From positions 1 to 45,772 of IMG/VR virus record IMGVR_UViG_3300045049_000036: DNA of 45,772 nt; one strand, written 5' to 3'. This DNA comes from a virus. Below, piece after piece: positions 6,540-12,873 of the stretch (within the stretch, counting starts at the first letter, position 1; every line of letters starts with the position of its first letter). The notes beneath the pieces are model-generated. The model was not told the origin of the DNA, did no database searches, and worked only from the letters and a program-made list of their open reading frames with translations. The position numbers were made by a program, and so were the translations under genes.

Positions 6540-7340
6540 TTAATTCTCCATTGGTTTGACAAAGTCACTGATTGCAGAAACCCAAGCCGGATCGGCGACA
6601 GAACTCAATTCGAATCCAGTGATACCGATGCAATTCTTGAACGCTAGTACGCCAGCTTCTTCTGTAAGAGTTGGTCTGTAGTCTTGTTGGGGGACGTGAT
6701 CGCAAGTGCCCACTTCTTGATTGCATACACTGCATTCATAGCCGTTGACCCACGCACCCATTGAGTATGCATTAATCTCACCACTAACTATCTTTGCTAC
6801 ATAATCCGTATACTTCGATCTGTCGAAAGTGGCAAGCATCATCAACTTCCACACTTTGCCGCCGGCCCAACCCTTGAGCTTTTGCATCGAAGTGTCGGCG
6901 ATCATCCCGTGAGCTTGTGTCAGATCGTCGTTCTTGTGCTCACGATAAGTTGGTTTTCTGCGCCACGATTCGTATGCCAACTGCCCAGTCTCGGGATTCG
7001 CGGCCATCAACTGTTTGAGAGGAAACGCTACGCGATTACGATTGGGTAGATCGGAAGGAACTACGATAACCGGAACAATGATATAGTCTTTAGGATCACT
7101 GCTAATATGATACTGTGGTGCAAAGAAAGGCAGAACCTGTTCGAAATCTAGTGGGATACCACCGATGTCTGGGGAAGCTACTTGCACCATCATTTTATCA
7201 TCAACACGAGTGATGCTGCCGCTCTTTTTAGATTCTTTGTGTATATCGATGATGGGCAAATGAGATTCAACATCTGCGTACACGGCAATCTTTTTGCCTT
7301 GCACCATCTGTCTGCTTGCTCCTTCATAAATCTTAGTCAT
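6540..7340 (-). CDS. Prohead maturation protease with zinc-knuckle insert
   Basis: The product is 266 residues from the ATG at 7340, with AAGGA upstream. The layout matches phage prohead serine proteases: His135 in REHKND, catalytic Ser193 in AYSMGA, and a downstream ELSSVADPAW segment like the conserved ExSxVxxPA strand near the active site. Directly after the Ser motif comes CSVC...CDH (Cys203, 206, 213, His215), a zinc-ligand insertion seen in several T4-related head proteases. The enzyme would cleave scaffold and capsid N-termini inside the prohead before DNA packaging. Such genes normally lie beside portal, scaffold and capsid genes; here it is 35 kb downstream, after the lysis genes. 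Confidence 0.75.
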   Translation of the reverse strand: MTKIYEGASRQMVQGKKIAVYADVESHLPIIDIHKESKKSGSITRVDDKMMVQVASPDIGGIPLDFEQVLPFFAPQYHISSDPKDYIIVPVIVVPSDLPNRNRVAFPLKQLMAANPETGQLAYESWRRKPTYREHKNDDLTQAHGMIADTSMQKLKGWAGGKVWKLMMLATFDRSKYTDYVAKIVSGEINAYSMGAWVNGYECSVCNQEVGTCDHVPQQDYRPTLTEEAGVLAFKNCIGITGFELSSVADPAWVSAISDFVKPMEN

Positions 7341-7342
7341 CT

Positions 7343-7927
7343 CTATTCCTTGTATGCAGTAACTGTGAAGTGTATTCGTTCACGTGTAAGATGTGCGTTT
7401 ACTGCTGTATGAAACACATTAGTCTTCAGACTATACAAATGACCTACTTCCGGCATTCTATATAGTTTATCGTTTACGATGAAGAACGCATGCCAGTGTG
7501 TTTCGATTGGCATATGAATGCGATACTGTTCGTCGTCTCTATGGTAGGACAAGCACGCTTTCGGAGCCAGTCCTCTTATCATTGGACGACACCACTTGAA
7601 TCCTTGACTGGTCAAGAAATCTAGCACAGGCTGAATGAATTCCATTCCGGTGATCAGCTTAGTGAAGTCTCGATCAGTATATGGAATACCAAGCATTCTG
7701 AACGAGCCACAACCTAACTCAAGCTGATCTTTGTATGGCATTGTATCAGTATCTATATCTTGTGGGACTGATAAAGATACTTGACCGTAGCTAGACCCTG
7801 GACCACGCTCATGCCATAGTTCCAGTAGCATTGGTTGAAGGCTGCTAAACTTGGACGACAGACCAACAACTGGCGGCGTCTCTTGATTAACTGCCATACG
7901 ATGAGTAAGAGCCGACGGAAGAGTCAT
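7343..7927 (-). CDS. Aspartyl/asparaginyl beta-hydroxylase-like 2OG oxygenase
   Basis: The product is 194 residues from the ATG at 7927, overlapping the preceding stop as ATGA, with GAGG 8 bases upstream. The C-terminal half carries the family signature: LSYHRDD (His129, Asp131), RIHMP (Arg136, His138), VGHLY, FHTAVN (His173) and RERIHFT (Arg184). His129, Asp131 and His173 would bind Fe(II), and Arg184 would bind the 2-oxoglutarate carboxylate. Known relatives hydroxylate Asp/Asn in proteins or free amino acids and peptides. It directly precedes the prohead protease gene and follows a GNAT-like gene. The substrate is unknown. Confidence 0.8.
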   Translation of the reverse strand: MTLPSALTHRMAVNQETPPVVGLSSKFSSLQPMLLELWHERGPGSSYGQVSLSVPQDIDTDTMPYKDQLELGCGSFRMLGIPYTDRDFTKLITGMEFIQPVLDFLTSQGFKWCRPMIRGLAPKACLSYHRDDEQYRIHMPIETHWHAFFIVNDKLYRMPEVGHLYSLKTNVFHTAVNAHLTRERIHFTVTAYKE

Positions 7928-8430
7928 AAGTCTGCCTCACAGCAATACTGTTTTACGTGATTGATTTCCATCTCGCCGACAGGTCTGAATGCTTTCCAGA
8001 TCGGAGGTAGTTTATCTATGTGATTGACATAGATGTCGTAGATTCGTTTGTTCACCTCGTTAAAAGTGATCAACATCTTCTTACCCAACGGCTTGGCATT
8101 GACCAATTGTTCGAACAGTATATGTTGTCCTATCCAACGATTTTCCCATCCAGGCATCACGTAGAATCGTGTCATGCCCAAAACGTAGTATCCATCGTAA
8201 ACGTAGTATCCAGACCCACCTGCTAGCTTATCATTTTCATACAGAAGAAAGTAGTCCCCTAGACACGGTTTGAACACACCGTTGTAGAACTTCCATAGCA
8301 GCGTGTTGGGCTTTCCTTCCCAATCAGTGCTGTAATTTTCTTTGGCTCTGTTCTTGATGTCCTTTTCAGCAACTGCACACATGCGATGCAGTTCTTCTGG
8401 GCGCTTTCGGGCGCTTACAACACTCATCAT
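7924..8430 (-). CDS. GNAT-like N-acetyltransferase
   Basis: The chosen start is the ATG at 8430 (168 residues) because AGGAG lies about 9 bases upstream; an in-frame TTG at 8517 would overlap the preceding gene by 55 bases. Strands DYFLLYEN, KLAGGSGYYVY and YVLGMTRFYVMP followed by helix GQHILFEQLV resemble the central sheet and acetyl-CoA-binding region of GNAT proteins. It is coupled by ATGA overlap to the aspartyl-hydroxylase-like gene. The substrate could be a protein, amino acid or sugar amine. The family call is moderate since the pyrophosphate-binding loop is not canonical. Confidence 0.6.
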   Translation of the reverse strand: MMSVVSARKRPEELHRMCAVAEKDIKNRAKENYSTDWEGKPNTLLWKFYNGVFKPCLGDYFLLYENDKLAGGSGYYVYDGYYVLGMTRFYVMPGWENRWIGQHILFEQLVNAKPLGKKMLITFNEVNKRIYDIYVNHIDKLPPIWKAFRPVGEMEINHVKQYCCEADL

Positions 8431-8462
8431 GATCGAGCACTCCTCGCGGGTAAAACTGCTAC

Positions 8463-9092
8463 CTACGTTTCTATCTTCAGCCCGTATGTGAACCCTAATC
8501 TTGGGTTCTTGATCCAAAGATGCGAACGCTCTAAAACGCTATCCTGTACAGTCTGTGTTGGATTACGTCTCGTTAGAGTTGTTTGAAACAATGCTTCTAA
8601 GGAAAAATCTTTGTTAAGACCAAATATTGTTACTGGCGGAGCAACGCGTGTCATATCGTGCTCTACTCGTGACAATGTGTTGTTCTTTAACACGACCAGT
8701 ACATCTACTTGCTCGCTGTCTATCACAGGACGCAATCTAAAGTTGATTCCTATTGCTTCCGTCTTAGGTTCTAGTATCTGAGATACTGGAGCAAACGAAG
8801 GGGCTTTTTCAATCGGAGCATCTACATTGGTCTCTTCAACAGGTAATTCTTGTTGGTTTTCTTTACGATGTTTCTCGTATTCAATAACCAGTTCTACATA
8901 TCTTGTAGCCATCGACGGGTCTATAAGGAACTTCTTATAGACCTCGTCAGCCACAGGCATGTAGATTTTATGTTCGCGCGCTTCGTCCGCTGGATGAACG
9001 TGCAGTTTGCAACCTTGAAATTCGTAGACCGGACTTGGACTCGGATCGTCCTTCGTCGGAACACGCTTCTTTTTCTCGAACAGGACAAACAT
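8463..9092 (-). CDS. Hypothetical protein, 209 aa, with long overlap to the upstream gene
   Basis: The ATG at 9092 has GAGG and GGAAA just upstream. The product has an N-terminal charged region (FEKKKRVPTKDD), a helix with Tyr/Glu (YVELVIEYEKHRKEN), an acidic proline-rich linker and a C-terminal beta-rich part (FRLRPVIDSEQVDVLVVL). The first 125 bases overlap the 3' end of the glycosyltransferase-like gene in another frame. In that shared stretch this frame looks coding, while the other gives an Arg/Ser-rich tail. No family is recognised. Confidence 0.75.
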   Translation of the reverse strand: MFVLFEKKKRVPTKDDPSPSPVYEFQGCKLHVHPADEAREHKIYMPVADEVYKKFLIDPSMATRYVELVIEYEKHRKENQQELPVEETNVDAPIEKAPSFAPVSQILEPKTEAIGINFRLRPVIDSEQVDVLVVLKNNTLSRVEHDMTRVAPPVTIFGLNKDFSLEALFQTTLTRRNPTQTVQDSVLERSHLWIKNPRLGFTYGLKIET

Positions 9093-9888
9093 TTTCCAAA
9101 TCCTCTACGAAGTTGGGGTTCTTTATAAGTGTCTTGTCATAGTAGTGGAAAGGCGTACTGAGTCTCAATCCATCCACATACATACGACATTGATCGTCTA
9201 TCATAAAGACGATGTTTTTGGTCCATTCATTATCAGTCCATCCGTTTATCAGCGGCTTGGCGTGTATAAATTCGTTTCCGTCTATTCTGGACAAGCCAAA
9301 CACTTTTGCCCACGCCAACGAATACACTGTATCTGTTGTTGGGGGCAGCGGTGTCTCGGTCAGGTCCCAGATCTTCAGACGAAACCAATCCCTATAGAGA
9401 CGTTTGACTTCGTCAAAGAAGTTTTGAGTGCTCTCGCTGTGTTTGTTGAACGAAAAACATGCGCTGTATATGGAAGGAAGGCCGAGACTAGTCTCGACTT
9501 CCCTATACGCATTCCCGCGATGAGCTATTCCTCGTATGTCGGTCGGAACACCTGACGTGACAGGCAGGTGCTTGGCATGATAGAGAACAGAACCTCTGGG
9601 AAACAGCAGGTCTGCATCTGTTTTGTACGTGAGATCGTAAGGAGTTAAATCTAGTGCGAGCTGCTCGTATTCAAATTTATCCCACTTACCCTTCAATGGA
9701 ATGATACGAGCAACTGTCTCCAATTTCTTGTCTACAGGCTTGCCGTCTTCTACGACAACTGAGACCTCCATGTTCAAGTTTTTATCGGCTGTCAGCGCTT
9801 GGCAATACGCTTGCGTTTGATATTCACTGCCAAAAGCAAACGTGAGAATACCAACTTTATCACTTCTTGCGGTTGAGAGTAGTGTCAA
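8968..9888 (-). CDS. GT-A fold glycosyltransferase-like protein
   Basis: The start is a TTG at 9888 with GGAG 7 bases upstream; a GTG at 9894 is too close to that site. The product is 306 residues. The N-terminus VGILTFAFGSEY and later TYKTDADLLF fit a nucleotide-diphospho-sugar transferase, with the DAD triad at residues 91-93 as the metal/UDP-binding DXD motif. The last ~40 residues are Arg/Ser-rich and coincide with the next gene in another frame, so the original stop may have been lost or the overlap may be natural. It follows a second GT-A-like gene with a 29-base overlap. The acceptor could be virion proteins, host surface sugars or the product of the neighbouring enzymes. Confidence 0.7.
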   Translation of the reverse strand: MTLLSTARSDKVGILTFAFGSEYQTQAYCQALTADKNLNMEVSVVVEDGKPVDKKLETVARIIPLKGKWDKFEYEQLALDLTPYDLTYKTDADLLFPRGSVLYHAKHLPVTSGVPTDIRGIAHRGNAYREVETSLGLPSIYSACFSFNKHSESTQNFFDEVKRLYRDWFRLKIWDLTETPLPPTTDTVYSLAWAKVFGLSRIDGNEFIHAKPLINGWTDNEWTKNIVFMIDDQCRMYVDGLRLSTPFHYYDKTLIKNPNFVEDLENVCPVREKEACSDEGRSESKSGLRISRLQTARSSSGRSART

Positions 9889-10678
9889 CTGCACACTCCA
9901 AAATGGATTTTTTGTTCATCACATGCAGGTCTGAATGAATCGTGATCATTTCACATTCTTCGTCCCGCACGTCCGTTAATGCAATCAAAGGATCTAGGCT
10001 TTGCAGCATAGATCCCACGGTTAGTGTCGGAATCGAATATGGTAGATCGAAGTACCCATTTTCTGATGATCCTTTCATCATTTGCAGCGCAATCGTTACT
10101 GCAAAGTCATTGCGTACTGGGGCTGGATCGAATCCATACATTGTGCTATAGACCGAATACATGCGCACGACATTTGCCCAACGCGCAAAGAACTCTTGTG
10201 CCAATGGACTCTTATCGAAGCATATCACGGTAGCCCAATACATTTCGATTTTGTTCTTCAGACTGAGCCACTTACAGTCTGCTGGCAGTTCAAATCCGTC
10301 TACAGTATAAGACTGTTTTGTTAGTGCAATCCCGTTCCCAGACCATGCATCTACTATGTTTGATGTACTTACCAGGAAATCAACATCTAGTAGAATTGTC
10401 TGGGTGAAGGGTGTTATTGAAAACGCTTCGTGCCTATTTGTATTCCAATAGCTCAAAGCAGTTCCGTATTCGTGATACGGCTTCGTGTTCAAAACTGTCG
10501 GTCTCTCTACTTCCTTCCAGAAAACAATTCCTTTTGGAAGTTTGGCCGGTCTCGGAGCATCCGACACAATGCATGTCGGAATGTCCCAAAACTTGTGAAC
10601 CCGTTGCGCCGCCAGTTTTGCTAACTTGACGTAATCAACACGTTCGTTGTTGAACGCATATAGTAGAGCGCCTTTCAC
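9860..10678 (-). CDS. GT-A fold glycosyltransferase-like protein
   Basis: The start is a GTG at 10678 with GGAG about 6 bases upstream; the product is 272 residues. MKGALLYAFN and the segment QTILLDVDFLV match the beginning and DXD region (DVD, residues 98-100) of nucleotide-sugar transferases of the GT-A fold. The remainder (NKIEMYWATVICFDKS) fits the usual acceptor-side half. It overlaps the next GT-A-like gene, so two sequential or paired sugar transfers are possible. No sugar-nucleotide synthesis genes are seen in this window, so the donor would come from the host. Donor and acceptor are unknown. Confidence 0.7.
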   Translation of the reverse strand: MKGALLYAFNNERVDYVKLAKLAAQRVHKFWDIPTCIVSDAPRPAKLPKGIVFWKEVERPTVLNTKPYHEYGTALSYWNTNRHEAFSITPFTQTILLDVDFLVSTSNIVDAWSGNGIALTKQSYTVDGFELPADCKWLSLKNKIEMYWATVICFDKSPLAQEFFARWANVVRMYSVYSTMYGFDPAPVRNDFAVTIALQMMKGSSENGYFDLPYSIPTLTVGSMLQSLDPLIALTDVRDEECEMITIHSDLHVMNKKSILECAVDTTLNRKK

Positions 10679-10681
10679 CGC

Positions 10682-10990
10682 CTACTCCGTTTCTTCGTCG
10701 TCTGCGCGTTTAACCTCAGTCAGCCGGCTAAGATTCAACTTCCCCATTCGTTCGAAATAGTTCTTACGTGCTTTAGCGTAAGATTCAGTCAAAATGTGGT
10801 GGAGTTGCGAGCTATCATCAGATGATAATGGAACTGGATATCCATCTCTGTCTTCAATTGCATCTGGACTAGTTGGCAAAACTGCACGTGCCTCGAACAC
10901 AAATCCTTTGTAGGCAACGATGCATTCTTGTTTGAATTGTCGACGGATATTATCCAGCTCTAGCAATCGGTCAGAAGTGTTATTGTTCAT
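10682..10990 (-). CDS. Hypothetical protein, 102 aa
   Basis: The ATG at 10990 has no strong ribosome binding site. The product is a polar protein with helices at both ends (SDRLLELDNIRRQFKQE and AKARKNYFERMGKL) around a short beta-like segment (YKGFVFEARAVL). It lies between the endolysin gene and the first glycosyltransferase gene, 3 bases before the latter. No domain is recognised. Confidence 0.7.
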   Translation of the reverse strand: MNNNTSDRLLELDNIRRQFKQECIVAYKGFVFEARAVLPTSPDAIEDRDGYPVPLSSDDSSQLHHILTESYAKARKNYFERMGKLNLSRLTEVKRADDEETE

Positions 10991-11025
10991 AGCAGATCAT
11001 TTAATCGGTTGACCTACTTTACACG

Positions 11026-11682
11026 TCAGGAATAGTGTTCGTCCAATGCTTGACGAGCAAGTGCAGTAATTTCCTTGCGGTGCTCGATCCCGAACGTTCC
11101 ACCGTTTACACGCTTTGTGACCTTCACTACGTCACCGATGCAACTATCTGGTACATGACCTTCCCACCATGCAATAGTGGCCTGAAGTGCAAAATGCGGT
11201 TGCTCTAGTAGTTCAGGAGTTGATTCTAGATCTTCTCCGATTAGATTGCCGATATCGATATAACTGTTCTTAAATGTGATCTGGATCGGACCACGTCCAC
11301 GATACTTATATCCGTCCCCAGATTCTTCATCGCCGTTTCCACCGCGATTGGCGTATAGTGCGTTTCCTAACGCTTCTGGATTGTGTTCTAGTTCATCGGC
11401 TCGTTGGGCAACTGCATACCAGTGAGTTCCAGGCCCAGATGCGCGTCCCATCTGGCGAATACGATCCGCTGAATAATTCAGATTCTCAGACATGTGTTCT
11501 AACATGTCTGATTCATGAAGAACTTGACCAAGAAAGTCGTCTAGTTCTTGTTCACCCATACTGAATGCTTCGTCTGTCACCTCATCGGCAAAAGCATCGG
11601 CCCATTTTGTGGCCGTCGTTTCCTTGACTCCACAATCTATTAAGACTGCTTCCCAGTCTTCTGCTGTTCGTGTTACTGCCAT
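11026..11682 (-). CDS. Endolysin, GH19 chitinase-like
   Basis: The ATG at 11682 has AAGGA 7 bases upstream and is preferred to a TTG at 11748; the product is 218 residues. VLHESDML places a glutamate (Glu57) at the catalytic acid position of GH19 enzymes, SENLNYS is the usual helix that follows, and YKYRGRGPIQIT (GRG at about 129-131) is the GH19 signature. GH19 phage endolysins cut the glycan strand of peptidoglycan. No signal peptide is visible, so a holin is needed for access. It overlaps the membrane-protein gene before it by 10 bases, forming a lysis cassette. Confidence 0.9.
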   Translation of the reverse strand: MAVTRTAEDWEAVLIDCGVKETTATKWADAFADEVTDEAFSMGEQELDDFLGQVLHESDMLEHMSENLNYSADRIRQMGRASGPGTHWYAVAQRADELEHNPEALGNALYANRGGNGDEESGDGYKYRGRGPIQITFKNSYIDIGNLIGEDLESTPELLEQPHFALQATIAWWEGHVPDSCIGDVVKVTKRVNGGTFGIEHRKEITALARQALDEHYS

Positions 11683-12113
11683 ACAGATCCTTGCTGCGCG
11701 AAATGTGATGTTCCGGTCAAGACTGTTGTTGTCCCTAGCATCCACCAAACAGCGAATGAAAGGGGTGTGAACCAGCTAAGACCGAATCCGATTATAGATG
11801 ACAGCAAAGTGGTAGAAAATAGACAACTGAAACATAGACTCGGAGTTCGATCTCCAGACGACCCTACTAACAGAGCACCTACCAGACTGTAGGCAAACGT
11901 CACAACGAAAATCAGAGTCAAAACCGCGGATGTGATGTGCGACTCTGGCTCGGCATTCATTGCCACATTAGCAACTAGCAGACTATGGAAAGATGTTCCG
12001 CCAGCGTAGCGTGCTAGTAAAAGTGATCCAAATGCAAATAGCAGTAGAGCACCAAATCTAATCACGCCAGACAGGAAGAAGTCTAAACGTTTAATGTACT
12101 CAGTATTCATCAT
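11673..12113 (-). CDS. Four-helix membrane protein, holin candidate
   Basis: The ATG at 12113 overlaps the preceding stop as ATGA; the product is 146 residues. Four hydrophobic segments are visible (FGALLLFAFGSLLLA, AVLTLIFVVTFAYSLVGALLV, LFSTTLLSSIIGFGLSWF, FAVWWMLGTTTVL). It sits directly between the coiled-coil membrane protein and the endolysin, the position expected for a holin or lysis accessory protein, though four helices in 146 residues is long for a classical holin. No family is recognised. Confidence 0.75.
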   Translation of the reverse strand: MMNTEYIKRLDFFLSGVIRFGALLLFAFGSLLLARYAGGTSFHSLLVANVAMNAEPESHITSAVLTLIFVVTFAYSLVGALLVGSSGDRTPSLCFSCLFSTTLLSSIIGFGLSWFTPLSFAVWWMLGTTTVLTGTSHFAQQGSVWQ

Positions 12114-12418
12114 GATTCTGGCGGCCATCCGTCCATGGTGGGTAGATCTAGGCCCTTCTCACGCAAATAATTTTCAAGCTGAAGAATTCGTCTGAAATAT
12201 AGAGTTTCGCGTCTAGAAACGCTGTTCAACTGTTCGGTCAATGTTTTGATCTCACGTTCTAGATGAGTACGTAATTCTGACTGAGAAGCGTCTGCACGTT
12301 TCAAAGCCTCTTTTGTCTTTTCATCTATGTACGTGAGAATCCACTTAGCTGCTGTTCCTAAGCTAACAAGCAATGCACCGATGCCACTCAAAATGATCAT
12401 GATATCCTGAACTGTCAT
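12110..12418 (-). CDS. Membrane-anchored coiled-coil protein (i-spanin or holin-like)
   Basis: The product is 102 residues from the ATG at 12418 with AAAGG about 9 bases upstream. One N-terminal membrane helix (IMIILSGIGALLVSLGTAAKWIL) is followed by a long charged coiled coil (about 30-90: EKTKEALKRADAS ... LEREIKTLTEQLN). This is the architecture of inner-membrane spanins and of some small holins. I see no overlapping o-spanin lipoprotein frame. It is the first gene after a terminator and heads the lysis cassette. Confidence 0.75.
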   Translation of the reverse strand: MTVQDIMIILSGIGALLVSLGTAAKWILTYIDEKTKEALKRADASQSELRTHLEREIKTLTEQLNSVSRRETLYFRRILQLENYLREKGLDLPTMDGWPPES

Positions 12419-12483
12419 TTTGAATAGCCTTTACTTCGGAATTTATCCACGGCGTCCTCTTAGTTCTGTGTTGTGTGACACCA

Positions 12484-12520
12484 TAAAATTACCCCGTGTA
12501 GGTTGGAGTCTACACGGGGT
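12484..12520 (-). terminator. Rho-independent terminator
   Basis: An 11-base-pair perfect stem, ACCCCGTGTAG (12491-12501) against CTACACGGGGT (12510-12520), encloses an 8-base loop. Read on the minus strand it is followed by AATTTTA. It lies 7 bases after the stop of the 12528-12860 gene and separates the tail-fibre region from the lysis cassette. Confidence 0.85.
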
Positions 12521-12527
12521 CTGCTAG

Positions 12528-12860
12528 TTATTGTCGCCAGATATATGTCAAATCATCTTTCTTATGGACTACATTTTGAGTATGATCCAGCACGTAGTCA
12601 AATCCGTCGTCCAAGGTGGCGAGCAAAACAAATGTCGGAGGACTTGATATCGTTTGTCGGTAGGAAGACAATTTCAATTTAGTGGCGTCAGCCCCTGCAG
12701 CAATCAGGGCTTGATATTTCGCTATCGCAAACTCAGAAGCGTGCGGGAATTTGGTTAGTAAATCCTGCAGATTCTGAGTCTGATAGTAAAAGTCAAGGTG
12801 ATACTGATAAGGACCAACGTTCACTTGTGAATTGATATCTGTGAGTAACGTAATATCCAA
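12528..12860 (-). CDS. Degenerate transglutaminase-like (BTLCP-like) protein
   Basis: The start is a TTG at 12860 with a full AAGGAG 7 bases upstream, giving 110 residues. The stretch HASEFAIAKYQALIAAG followed by FVLLATLDDGFDYVLDH resembles the bacterial transglutaminase-like cysteine proteinase fold, in which GDCED...A and an HxVL...VLDN segment carry the catalytic Cys, His and Asp. Here Ser42 stands where the Cys would be and no His precedes FVLL, though Asp92 remains. If the match is right, the protein is catalytically inactive and may be a binding or chaperone domain. It lies 13 bases after the tailspike gene and ends at a terminator, so a role in tailspike assembly is possible. Confidence 0.7.
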   Translation of the reverse strand: MDITLLTDINSQVNVGPYQYHLDFYYQTQNLQDLLTKFPHASEFAIAKYQALIAAGADATKLKLSSYRQTISSPPTFVLLATLDDGFDYVLDHTQNVVHKKDDLTYIWRQ

Positions 12861-12873
12861 GATCTACTCCTTG

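Noticed and set aside
12419-12483. Possible promoter between the terminator and the lysis cassette
   Set aside because: A leader of this kind is expected here, but I see no convincing -35/-10 pair; only a GATAAATT that is too weak to call.
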